Positions 9,352-18,136 of a stretch of DNA of 64,000 nucleotides are shown here, piece by piece; positions within the stretch are counted from its first letter, which is position 1, and each line of letters begins with the position of its first letter. The position numbers and the translations under genes are program-made. A model generated the notes under the pieces. The model was not told the origin of the DNA. It did no database searches and saw only the letters and a list, made by a program, of their open reading frames with translations. The stretch is from CAWIUB01 sp963839175 (GTDB lineage Bacteria; Actinomycetota; Actinomycetes; Mycobacteriales; Jatrophihabitantaceae). The stretch covers positions 1 to 64,000 of the forward strand of contig CAWIUB010000026.1 in assembly GCA_963839175.1 (NCBI GenBank). Direction: 5' to 3'.

Positions 9352-9582
9352 TCAATCCGATTTCGTCGCGTCGTCGGCATCTGGCAGCGTTCGGACCTCG
9401 AGAAGCTCTAGGCCCAGATTACGGAGGCGCTGAAGGATACTGTGCAGACCAGCCTGATCCGTGGGCTCAGTGTGCAAAATGCTATGCGCCGGCTCTTCGG
9501 TGAGGCTGGTAGCACCGACCTCGACCAAGACGTCCGGCGGTATCGGGCCCCTGACGCGAACTTCGTAGGTCTGTGGGGCCAT
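9352..9582 (-). CDS. Small conserved hypothetical protein
   Basis: A 76-residue protein beginning MAPQTYEVRVRGPIPPDVL and ending in a helix (LHSILQRLRNLGLELLEVR). It resembles a small protein often seen in actinobacteria, with no assigned function. AGAGGA lies 7 bases before the ATG. It sits between the convergent ClC gene and the downstream regulator, 106 bases from the regulator stop. Confidence 0.6.
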   Translation of the reverse strand: MAPQTYEVRVRGPIPPDVLVEVGATSLTEEPAHSILHTEPTDQAGLHSILQRLRNLGLELLEVRTLPDADDATKSD

Positions 9583-9688
9583 CGGTCATCCTCTGCTTCG
9601 GGAACCCTTGGATTCTCCGACAGTCCTCCGATGTCACCCGATCGTCATCAGCCCCCGCGGATGAGTTCCAGGACGTCGTTTGCCGCTG

Positions 9689-12403
9689 TCAGACAAGCGC
9701 GAGCTCACGCGCCCGACGCACGGCCTCGTTTCGGCGGCTGACAGCCAGCTTTCGCAGGATGCTGCGGACATGCGTTCGCACGGTGTTTACCGAGACGAAC
9801 ATCGCCGCCCCGATTTCCTCCGTGGACAACAGTTCCGACAGGTGCCGCAGCACTTCGGTCTCTCGCTCGCTGAGGGACTCGGTTAGAACGATGTCCGGCG
9901 GCGCAGCTTGCTCGGGACTGTGCGGGAGGGCGAGTGAACTTCGCAGCTTGACCACGGTCGGTGATGACGGGCTGAGCCAGGTGGCGGCCACGCTCAATGC
10001 GTGATTGGTACGTAGCAGCCTTCGAAGCTGCGGCGTCGAATTGATGAACGGCCGCCGCATCTGCTCGGACTCGGCCAGCTGCAAGGCACTTTCCACCGCG
10101 GTGGCAGCGAGCGACACGTCACCTTGCTCGAGGTACCTGGAAGCCTCATCGATCCAGGCGTCCACTTGCACGTCCAGGGGAATCACCGCGTCCTGTGCCA
10201 CATTTCGTGGAACGGAGAGCGAGCGAACGCCGAGCGCGGCTGCCCGAGTTCGGACAACGTCTGCTCGGGGTGTGTGCGGATCCGGTAGCGCGTCCACAAT
10301 GGCCATGGCCAGCTCTGGCCGGGCCTGCGCAAGCTGCAGGCCAGCCGCTTCGAGCAGCACTCGCTCGTGCACCCAAGGCGGGGAATCGAGGTCGGCTACG
10401 AACGGTTCGAGCAGGTTCTCGGCCATCTCGAAGTCGTGCTGTGATCGGAGCAGGCGCGCCTGCAGCACCGCCAGCAGAGGTCGCACGAGAGGGCTCTGTT
10501 GATCTGTCGCGCTCTCTTGCGTTCGAGCTACCCAGCGGCGTGTCTCGGCATGGTGGAACTCCTCACATTGCACCCAGGCCAACGCCAGGGGTGCGGCAGG
10601 GGGGCGTTGGTTCCTGGCCAGGCCGCATTCGTCAGCAAGCCCCTCTGCAGCGTGGCCGAGTTCGGTGGCACGTCGTAGCCTGCCTCGAAGAGCCTCCAGA
10701 AGCGCAAGCTCCGCCAGACACTTGCGTCGCAGGGGTCCCGAGCGGGCTGCGGTGCTCGCCGCGAGCGCTTCGCCCAGAGCGTCGACGGCTGCGTCCTCAC
10801 CGGTGCTCTGCATCAACGTGTTCGCGCGGGACACCAGCACGACAGCTGACAGCGGCGCTCGTTGTTCGGGCGGCAATTGGGCGAGTAAGGAAATCGCATC
10901 GTTCGTGTCTTTCAGCGCCTCCGCGCCATCGGTGTTCTTGACGGCGGTGATTGCGGAGCGCACCACCGCCGCCGATGCCCGCAGGGGGAGGGGGTCCGCG
11001 ACCTCGCCCACAAGGCGAGCGGCATGCTCTGCGTCCGCTGCAGAGACGGCATATCCACGGCTGAACGCCCAGGCTGCTCGCAGCACGGCCGCACCCGAGC
11101 CGGGCAGGTTAGCCGGCATCGACTGCAGGATCGCGCAGTATGGGCTGTTGTCGTGTGCGAGGAGCGAGCCCACAGCGAAGTTCTCGATCAGCAGTGAGGT
11201 TGCGTACCCCCAGTCACCGCCCGCTGCTGCATGCTCGACGGCCGTGACGTGCTGTCCCGTCGAGGCGAACCACTTCGCACACCGCCGGTGCAACTCCGGC
11301 ACATCCTGCGGTGACTCATAGGCCAGCTGCGCCTCGAGCAGTTCCCGGAACAGCGGGTGCATTCGGTAGACGCCCGCCGAGTCCGGGGGGCGCTCGACGA
11401 AGGCGTTGGCACGAACGAGCGCGGCGAGCGTCCGGCGTCCGTCAGTGCGGTCGGTGAGCAGGTCGACCAGGTCGGGCCACAGCTGCGGAGTCACGCTGGT
11501 CCGTAGCAAGAACTGGCGCACCCGCGGAGATTGGGCATCCAGCACCTCGGCAAACAGGTACTCAGCAACGCTCCCGTCGTCCCGCGCCAGAGAATCGACC
11601 AGCCGCGTCGGATCGACCCCCCGCTTGAGGGACGCTGCCGCCAGCCGAAGCCCTGCCGCCCAGCCCTCGGTCTGTTCGGTCAGCGACGAAGCGACTTCCT
11701 TCGAGACCGTCACTCCGAGGCTCGCCAGCAGCTCGCGCGTCTCCGCGCTGGTGAAGGCGAGCGCATCGAGCCTCAGCTCCGTCATCGAGTCCGTGAGTCG
11801 GTACTTGTGCAGCGGCAGCTGAGGATCCGCGCGTCCGCACATCACTAGCCGCAAGCGCGGACAGGCGTGACGGATCAAGAAGTCCAGCCCGACTGTCGCC
11901 TCGCGACTCAACAGGCGGTTGGCACCATCCAGGACCAGCACGATCGGATGCGGATGCTCGAGGATGACGGCGGCCAAACGCGTCAGGAAGGCAGCTGGAA
12001 CCTTCTCGCCCAAAGCGGGCCGGTGTGCCTGGGGGAGGGTGACTCCAGCTCGCGCGAGAGCCTCCATCAGGTAAGGCCAGAACAGCTCGGGCCGGTCGCA
12101 GGCGTCATCGACGGTCAGCCACGCGACCGGCCACGGGACAGCCCCTGCCTCGACCCAGGACGCAGCCAAGACGGTCTTGCCCGCGCCGGCCGGTGCGCTG
12201 AGCAGAGTCAACGACTTCTCACGCACGCCGCGGGACAGACGATCCAGTAAACGGGTCCTGATGATCGGCCGGTGAGCCAACCGCATGGGCTCGAATGCGG
12301 AGATGAGGACCGGGTCGCTCAATCCGGCAATATCGTCGTCCACAGCAATACCGTCGCGCGCAGTGTCGACGATGCCCGGCGCAGGCGGATAGGTAGCGGA
12401 CAT
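9689..12403 (-). CDS. LuxR-family large ATPase transcriptional regulator (LAL/MalT type)
   Basis: A 904-residue STAND-ATPase regulator. The N-terminal NTPase has Walker A SAPAGAGKTVLAASW and Walker B PIVLVLDGANRL; a long helical TPR-like middle follows (about residues 380-830); a LuxR HTH ends the protein (LSERETEVLRHLSELLSTEE then VSVNTVRTHVRSILRKL). It likely activates genes in response to a small ligand sensed by the helical domain. The start is placed at MSATYPPAPG because GGGGG precedes it; the frame is open 20 codons further. A second, distinct regulator of this class (12665-14914) lies just upstream in the same direction. Confidence 0.9.
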   Translation of the reverse strand: MSATYPPAPGIVDTARDGIAVDDDIAGLSDPVLISAFEPMRLAHRPIIRTRLLDRLSRGVREKSLTLLSAPAGAGKTVLAASWVEAGAVPWPVAWLTVDDACDRPELFWPYLMEALARAGVTLPQAHRPALGEKVPAAFLTRLAAVILEHPHPIVLVLDGANRLLSREATVGLDFLIRHACPRLRLVMCGRADPQLPLHKYRLTDSMTELRLDALAFTSAETRELLASLGVTVSKEVASSLTEQTEGWAAGLRLAAASLKRGVDPTRLVDSLARDDGSVAEYLFAEVLDAQSPRVRQFLLRTSVTPQLWPDLVDLLTDRTDGRRTLAALVRANAFVERPPDSAGVYRMHPLFRELLEAQLAYESPQDVPELHRRCAKWFASTGQHVTAVEHAAAGGDWGYATSLLIENFAVGSLLAHDNSPYCAILQSMPANLPGSGAAVLRAAWAFSRGYAVSAADAEHAARLVGEVADPLPLRASAAVVRSAITAVKNTDGAEALKDTNDAISLLAQLPPEQRAPLSAVVLVSRANTLMQSTGEDAAVDALGEALAASTAARSGPLRRKCLAELALLEALRGRLRRATELGHAAEGLADECGLARNQRPPAAPLALAWVQCEEFHHAETRRWVARTQESATDQQSPLVRPLLAVLQARLLRSQHDFEMAENLLEPFVADLDSPPWVHERVLLEAAGLQLAQARPELAMAIVDALPDPHTPRADVVRTRAAALGVRSLSVPRNVAQDAVIPLDVQVDAWIDEASRYLEQGDVSLAATAVESALQLAESEQMRRPFINSTPQLRRLLRTNHALSVAATWLSPSSPTVVKLRSSLALPHSPEQAAPPDIVLTESLSERETEVLRHLSELLSTEEIGAAMFVSVNTVRTHVRSILRKLAVSRRNEAVRRARELALV

Positions 12404-12664
12404 CTGCAAGTACCCCCTGGACGTTTGCACCGACGTGCAGGCAGTCCTGCGCCGCCGTACCACTCCTGGATCGAATCCCCACTGTCCGCCCTGCAGCCAC
12501 CCGCCCGCCCCTGCCCCTGTACGGAGGACGCAGCGCGTTCTGGTGGGGGTCGAGGAGGCATTGACGACGTTAGTGACGTTACGGTGCCGAGACCTCCACC
12601 AGAAGAGGTGATCCGGATTGACGCTAATTCGGCTTCCGCGACGTTCGTCCCGGACGCCGAATTG

Positions 12665-14914
12665 TCATGATGCGAGCAGCCCGAGCTCCTGCGCGCGAAT
12701 CACAGCCTCGTCGCGGGAGTGCACGTCGAGCTTCTGGTACAGCGACGTCACGTGAGTCTTGATCGTGTTCCGGGACAGGAAGAGGCGTGCGGCGATCTGG
12801 GACAGGGTCAGGTGAGTGGACAGCAGTGGGAGCGTCCGGAGCTCGGCTGCTGTCAAGGTCGAGACTCCCGCGCTCTGAGCCACCGGGCCCTGCAGACGCG
12901 ACCGCAGGTTCTCGACTCGCTGGACGAGGGTGCCCATAAGCGGGTGGCGGCGCAGCACCGCGTCGATTTCACGCAGCATCGTGCTGGCTGCCGGCGGATC
13001 GTTCAGCGTGAGCGACGCGTCAGCGAGTTCGAGCAGTGTCTGCACGGCGTACCAGGGGATGGCGTGAGAGAGCAGCGGTCGGAGGCGCTGCGCCTTGATG
13101 AGGTGGGCATCCGCTCCCCTGATGTCGCCCATGCGGGCGGCGTAGCGGGTCGCGACCGCGAAGATCAGACCGCTTGGCAGGAGCGCGCCGAGGCGCATCC
13201 GCTGAATCCGATCTAGCTCGACGTCGATCAAGTGAGCAGCGCGGTCCCAATCGGATGCTTCCATGGCCAGCATTGCGCGGTTCGTGTTTGCGGTGATCAC
13301 TACAGCGACGGAGTGCGCGCGGAGGCCGAGCTCGACAGCGTCCTCGAAGCCGGCCGCTGCTGCATCCCGCTCGCCCAGGAGCAGGTGGGCGGACGCTTGC
13401 AGGAGCAACCCCATGGGGTAATCGCGTGCCACGGCTCGGCTGAGCTGCCGCGCATGCTCCGCGCACTCATGTGCGTCGACCAACATACGTTCCGGACCGT
13501 CACGACACATGTAGGCCCGCATGCCGGACATCCACATCCCGTACTCGGCCGTTCCCGGGTCCGCCCCTCGTTCGGCCACCTCCCGCCAGTAGTCGGCGGC
13601 CGCGGGTCGACCGGTCAGTGCGTACACGACCGCCGCTAGCGCGGCCGCTGCCGGGTACTCGGCGAGGGCACCTACGCGGTCGAGCCAGTCGAACCAGCTG
13701 GTAAGAGTGGGGACCCGGCCGCTGGCATACATGGTCGACGCCGTGTCGCCGACCAGTCGCACGGCCCGTCGCACGTCGCGCCCGGCGATGGCGTAGTCGA
13801 TGGCCGCCTCCGCCATGCCCTCGCCCTCGCACCAGCTCGCCGCGCGTGCCAGCAGCACTGGAGCCAGCTCGGGGCTGGTGCGGCCGAGCTGGGCGCGCAG
13901 GACGTCGCGAAACAGCGTGTGATACCGGTACCAGCCCCGGTCGCCGCCAAGCGGCACCAGAAACAGGTTGGCTCGTGCGAACTGTTCGAGCCGGGACGCC
14001 GACCCGTCCTCCTGAAGCACCGCATCGCAGAGCGGTCCGGACAGCTGGTCGAGCACCGAGGTCCGGATCAGGAAGATGATGTCCTGTGGAGACTGCCGCG
14101 ACAGCAGCTCGCTCTCGACGTAGTCGACGATCAGTCCGTCATCCCCAGGCGCGACCGGGGGCGCCGCATCGACCTTGCTGCCGTGCTTCACCGACAGCGC
14201 GGCGAGGTACAGTCCGGCGGGCCATCCTTCGGTGCGGCGATGCAGGTGGGCCACGTCTCGAAGCGGGAGATCTACTCCAGCCGCTGCGATCAGCCGCCTG
14301 CTGCCCTCGACATCGAACGCCAAGTCTTGGGCTCCCAGCTCCAGGACCCTGCGCTCGGCGCGTAGTCGGGCCAGCGGCATGGGCGGCATGGCCCGGCCCG
14401 CAAGGGCCAGCTGGGAGCCATCCGTAAGGTAGGAGATCAACGAAACTAGCGCGTCCAGCGACTCGCCCTCGTGAAGCTCGTGCACGTCGTCGAGCAGGAC
14501 CAGTACTGGAGCAGGCAACTGCGCTAGCACCGCTCCCAGATGCGGGACAACGGTCGCTGGGATCGACACACCGGGCGTCGCTAGCGCATCGAAAACCGCA
14601 GGCCCGACGGGGACGACCCGGGCCAGAACCACCGCCAGGTGGGTCAGAAACACCGAGGGATCGTTGTCATGCACGTCGAGCGACAGCCAGGCTGAGGCTC
14701 GATGATCACGATCCGCCCATTGCGCAAGCAGAGTCGTCTTGCCGTAGCCGGCCGGAGCTCGCACGACGACAAGCGGCATCCCCTCGCTTCGCTCCAAGGA
14801 GTCAACCAGGCCAGGGCGTTGAACCAAGCCATCCCGGACGGCGGGAGGGAAGAGCTTCGACTCGACGATCTCGATGTGGAGTTCATGGATCCGCACTCCG
14901 GGCGCGTGCTGCAT
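12665..14914 (-). CDS. LuxR-family large ATPase transcriptional regulator (second, LAL/MalT type)
   Basis: A regulator of about 750 residues with the same plan as its downstream neighbour but clearly diverged. Walker A is RAPAGYGKTTLLAQWA, Walker B is PVLVLLDDVHELHEG, and the winged-helix segment contains HRRTEGWPAGLYLAALS, typical of MalT-type ATPases. The C-terminal HTH reads LTAAELRTLPLLSTHLTLSQ then LSRNTIKTHVTSLYQKL. The frame is open to 15055; MQHAPGVRIHELHIE at 14914 is the first convincing start, without a clear ribosome site. Two LAL regulators in tandem suggest duplication or paired regulation of a nearby gene set, possibly including the membrane protein at 15068. Confidence 0.87.
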   Translation of the reverse strand: MQHAPGVRIHELHIEIVESKLFPPAVRDGLVQRPGLVDSLERSEGMPLVVVRAPAGYGKTTLLAQWADRDHRASAWLSLDVHDNDPSVFLTHLAVVLARVVPVGPAVFDALATPGVSIPATVVPHLGAVLAQLPAPVLVLLDDVHELHEGESLDALVSLISYLTDGSQLALAGRAMPPMPLARLRAERRVLELGAQDLAFDVEGSRRLIAAAGVDLPLRDVAHLHRRTEGWPAGLYLAALSVKHGSKVDAAPPVAPGDDGLIVDYVESELLSRQSPQDIIFLIRTSVLDQLSGPLCDAVLQEDGSASRLEQFARANLFLVPLGGDRGWYRYHTLFRDVLRAQLGRTSPELAPVLLARAASWCEGEGMAEAAIDYAIAGRDVRRAVRLVGDTASTMYASGRVPTLTSWFDWLDRVGALAEYPAAAALAAVVYALTGRPAAADYWREVAERGADPGTAEYGMWMSGMRAYMCRDGPERMLVDAHECAEHARQLSRAVARDYPMGLLLQASAHLLLGERDAAAAGFEDAVELGLRAHSVAVVITANTNRAMLAMEASDWDRAAHLIDVELDRIQRMRLGALLPSGLIFAVATRYAARMGDIRGADAHLIKAQRLRPLLSHAIPWYAVQTLLELADASLTLNDPPAASTMLREIDAVLRRHPLMGTLVQRVENLRSRLQGPVAQSAGVSTLTAAELRTLPLLSTHLTLSQIAARLFLSRNTIKTHVTSLYQKLDVHSRDEAVIRAQELGLLAS

Positions 14915-15067
14915 CGACCGGGGGCCATGGTTTGCCGTCGCCACGCCGACATCGTAAAGGTGGTGCGCTGGCACAACCGATGCACTGCGAGTTACGCCGG
15001 CGTGCCGCGTTCTCGTTGACCTCGAATCACCGCTGGCGAGTCGGCGACTGCCCATCTGCGAAGCTGT

Positions 15068-15649
15068 TCACGGCGCGCCGGTGGCCGTGCTCTGTCCGGG
15101 CTGCGGCTGGGCGCAGTTCGATGGCAGGTCGTCGCCTGCGACCGTGAAGTCGTGGCAGGTGAGGAAGCGGTAGTTGTAGTGGCCGACCAGCCACCCTGCG
15201 AACACCACGACCACGACAAGCATGAGCAGCGCCACGACCGGTCGCGGGCCGCGGATCTCCGTGATGCCGGGCGTCAGCACACGCGCGAGCAGGAGAACGG
15301 TGTAGGGGATCGAGGTAGCCGCGATCGTCAGCGCGAACGCGCCGAGCAGCGGTTCGGTCGCGGCGGTGGATACCGAGTCGGTGAAGGTCACGGCGGCAAT
15401 GACCCAGGCTGCCGGGGCTGCCAGCAGAAGCCGGCTCCACCACCGACGCACGATCGAGCCCCGCGGCGCTGCCACTGTTCCGACCAGGGTCACCGAACTC
15501 GCGACCAGCACCGTGAAGATGTCCTGGTAGAAGACGGTGTGATACGCGCCGAGTACGAATGCGATCCTGAACGCTGCCAGGCTTAGCACGATCGCGGCGA
15601 CCAGAATGCCTGGCAACCACGGCCTCGAGGGCCCATTCACGACGGCCAC
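15068..15649 (-). CDS. Four-helix membrane protein, unknown function
   Basis: A 193-residue integral membrane protein with about five hydrophobic stretches (LPGILVAAIVLSLAAFRIAF, a YQDIFTVLVASSVTLVG segment, an LLAAPAAWVIAAVTF segment, an ALTIAATSIPYTVLLLA segment and VVALLMLVVVVVFAGWLVG). The C-terminal tail is conserved in look: HYNYRFLTCHDFTV then DDLPSNCAQ, with two cysteines that could form a disulfide outside the membrane. I do not recognise a family with a function. It precedes the second LAL regulator in the same direction. Confidence 0.68.
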   Translation of the reverse strand: MAVVNGPSRPWLPGILVAAIVLSLAAFRIAFVLGAYHTVFYQDIFTVLVASSVTLVGTVAAPRGSIVRRWWSRLLLAAPAAWVIAAVTFTDSVSTAATEPLLGAFALTIAATSIPYTVLLLARVLTPGITEIRGPRPVVALLMLVVVVVFAGWLVGHYNYRFLTCHDFTVAGDDLPSNCAQPQPGQSTATGAP

Positions 15650-15751
15650 ATCTACGCCTTTCCTTGGCTAGCATGCAGGGCAGTCCCCGCCCAGCCGCAG
15701 GGTCGTACTAAGCAACCCCCGGTTGCAGGTGCCAGGAGGTGTCCAGGCCAG

Positions 15752-16702
15752 ATGACGAGACCACCAAGCCCGGCACCGCTACCGGTCATGGACGCTGCGG
15801 ACTTCGAAATTCTCTACCAGCGGCTGCAGCGTGGGTCTGCCTGGGGGCCCGCCGATCGGCGCGGCGCGCTGAACCACGTCACGCCGGCGCGCGTGTTGGC
15901 CGCTGTCAGCGAGGTCCGACTCGGCCGCTCGACGACGCTTGCCGCTGCGGTGGAGAGCGAGGTGACACTCGACAATCCCGAGCCCTGCGTCCATCAGATG
16001 ACCAGTCCCGCCGGGGACCAGGCCGACCGGACGGGGCTGTCGTTTGCGATGGATCGGCTCGCGATGAATGTGCACGGCAATGCCGACAGTCACATCGATG
16101 CGTTGTGTCATGTCATCTACCGGGCGGTTCTCTACAACGGCGTGGCCGCGGACAGCATCTCCGCGTCGGGGCCATCGCAGCTGTCCATCGATGTGGCCCG
16201 TGACGGCATCGTCGGTCGAGGCGTCCTGCTCGACGTGCCGCGGCTGCGCGGGCGGCCGTGGCTCGAGCCCGGCGAGCACGTCACCGCCGACGACCTCGAC
16301 CGAGCCGAGCAGGCGCAGCAGGTGCACGTCGGCGACGGCGACCTGCTGTTCGTTCGCGTCGGGCATCGCCGACGCCGAACCGCGCTCGGCCCGTGGGATG
16401 CAGCCAGCGCACGAGCCGGGCTTCACCCCACAGCGATGCAGTTCATGGCCGAGCGACGGGTTGCCGTGCTGGGCAGCGACGGCAACAACGACACCGCACC
16501 CGGTGCGGTCGGCGGGGTTGAGTTTCCCGTGCACGTCCTGGCCGTCAACGCAATGGGCCTGCATCTGCTGGACTACCTGCAGTTCGATGACCTCGTCCCG
16601 CTGTGCGAGGCGGCGGGCCGGTGGTCGTTCTTGTGCGTGATCGCGCCGCTGCGCCTCGCCAGGGGCACCGGGTCTCCAGTGAACCCAATCGCGATCTTGT
16701 GA
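15752..16702 (+). CDS. Cyclase family protein (kynurenine formamidase-like fold)
   Basis: A 316-residue metal-dependent hydrolase of the cyclase family (Pfam Cyclase; kynurenine formamidase-like). The metal motif is visible as NADSHIDALCH at about residue 110, matching HxD-x-x-x-H of the family, and the N-terminus has WGPADRRGALNHVTP, a common signature. FVRVGHRRRR and GLHPTAMQFM follow in the second half. Substrate unknown; probably an amide, lactone or cyclic ester. It converges with the NADH dehydrogenase gene to its right. Confidence 0.82.
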   Translation: MTRPPSPAPLPVMDAADFEILYQRLQRGSAWGPADRRGALNHVTPARVLAAVSEVRLGRSTTLAAAVESEVTLDNPEPCVHQMTSPAGDQADRTGLSFAMDRLAMNVHGNADSHIDALCHVIYRAVLYNGVAADSISASGPSQLSIDVARDGIVGRGVLLDVPRLRGRPWLEPGEHVTADDLDRAEQAQQVHVGDGDLLFVRVGHRRRRTALGPWDAASARAGLHPTAMQFMAERRVAVLGSDGNNDTAPGAVGGVEFPVHVLAVNAMGLHLLDYLQFDDLVPLCEAAGRWSFLCVIAPLRLARGTGSPVNPIAIL

Positions 16703-16744
16703 GGTTCCTTTCTCGGGTAGGTAGCCGGTGTCGCGACGGCGCTG

Positions 16745-18136
16745 CTACGCGGCGGTGCTGTCGGGACGCGGCGAATACACGTCGTCCGCCTGGTCGATCA
16801 TCGACGTGGTGAAGGCGCGTTCGCGCCGCGTGTCACGCGTGAAGGCGAGTGCCCACGTCATTACGGCGCCGATCCGATTGCGGTAGCCGGTGAGGAAGGC
16901 GATGTGGATGAACAGCCACGAAACCCACCCGAGGAAGCCGTCGAAATGCAGCCGGCGAGTGGAGATTACTGCGTGCCCGCGTGAGATGTACGCGGCGGAT
17001 CCGAGGTCGCGATAACGGAATGAGCCCTTGGCACCGCGTCCGGTCAGCTCGTGTCGGATCCGCCGCCCGGCGTAGAGGCCGCCCTGCATGGCCACCTCCG
17101 CTACGCCGGGGAGGTTGTCGCGACTCATCAGGTCACCGATTACTGATATCTCGGGATGATCGGGGATGGTCAGCGTCTCGGTCACTTCGATCCGGCCGAG
17201 CTTGTCCTGCTTGGCTCCGGTCGCGGCGGCGACCTTGTCGGCGAGTGGCGGCGCCTTGACACCCGCGGTCCACAATACGGTGCCGGCGTCATAGCGAGTC
17301 TCGTCACCGGACGAATCGCGCACGACCAAGCCGTACCGGTCAACCGCGGTAACCAACGAATGCATGTGCAGCTCGACGCCGCGATCTTTGAGCACGTCAG
17401 CCGCCTTCGTCGACAGTTTCGACCCGAACGACGCCAACGGCTCGGCTCCGCCGTCGAAGAGCACTACCCGCGCACTATCCGGGTCGAGATTACGGAAATC
17501 GGCCCGCAGCGTCTTGCTCGCCAGCTCTCGCAGCTGCCCGGCCAGCTCCACGCCGGTCGGTCCGCCGCCGACCAGGGCAAAGGTGAGCCAGCGTCGCTGT
17601 TCTGCCGGATCGTTCGCGGTCACGGCCATTTCGAACGCGCCGAACACCTTGCGCCGGATGCTGAGTGCATCGGCCAGCGTCTTCATGCCGGGAGCCCATT
17701 GAGCGTATTCGTCGTGTCCGAAGTAGGACTGCTGGACGCCTGCTGCGACGATGAGCTCGTCGTACGGCAACGCAAGCTGCGTGCCGCCGGGACGGCGGGC
17801 GATAACCTGCCGGCGCTCCGCATCGAGGTCGACGACCTCGGCGAGTTCGACGCTCACATTCCGGTGACGCTTGAGGACACTTCGCAGTGGCGCGGCGATC
17901 TGTCCCTCCGAGAGAATACCGGTCGCGCATTGATAGAGCAGTGGCTGGAACAGATGATGGCCTGCCCGGTCGACGAGCGTCACGTCGACCGGTGCGCGAC
18001 GCAAGGCACGAGCGGCGAACAACCCGCCGAAGCCGCCGCCGATGATGACCACTCGATGGGCGGCCGGATCCGCTGATCCAGCTCCTACGCTCCGTTCACG
18101 GTCGGGTTCGGACGTGTCCGCCTCCTGCGTAGTCAT
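16745..18136 (-). CDS. Type II NADH dehydrogenase (NAD(P)/FAD-dependent oxidoreductase)
   Basis: A 463-residue flavoprotein likely passing electrons from NADH to the quinone pool without proton pumping. The FAD motif is VVIIGGGFGGLFAARAL, the NADH motif FALVGGGPTGVELAG, and the second FAD contact VIGDLMSRDNLPGVAEVAMQ. The C-terminal part (GFLGWVSWLFIHIAFLTGYR) is the membrane-anchor helix found in NDH-2. The start ATG at 18136 overlaps the stop of the glucose-6-phosphate dehydrogenase gene (TGATG), so the two are translationally coupled. Downstream of zwf and beside the bd oxidase, it fits an NADH-recycling role. Confidence 0.9.
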   Translation of the reverse strand: MTTQEADTSEPDRERSVGAGSADPAAHRVVIIGGGFGGLFAARALRRAPVDVTLVDRAGHHLFQPLLYQCATGILSEGQIAAPLRSVLKRHRNVSVELAEVVDLDAERRQVIARRPGGTQLALPYDELIVAAGVQQSYFGHDEYAQWAPGMKTLADALSIRRKVFGAFEMAVTANDPAEQRRWLTFALVGGGPTGVELAGQLRELASKTLRADFRNLDPDSARVVLFDGGAEPLASFGSKLSTKAADVLKDRGVELHMHSLVTAVDRYGLVVRDSSGDETRYDAGTVLWTAGVKAPPLADKVAAATGAKQDKLGRIEVTETLTIPDHPEISVIGDLMSRDNLPGVAEVAMQGGLYAGRRIRHELTGRGAKGSFRYRDLGSAAYISRGHAVISTRRLHFDGFLGWVSWLFIHIAFLTGYRNRIGAVMTWALAFTRDTRRERAFTTSMIDQADDVYSPRPDSTAA

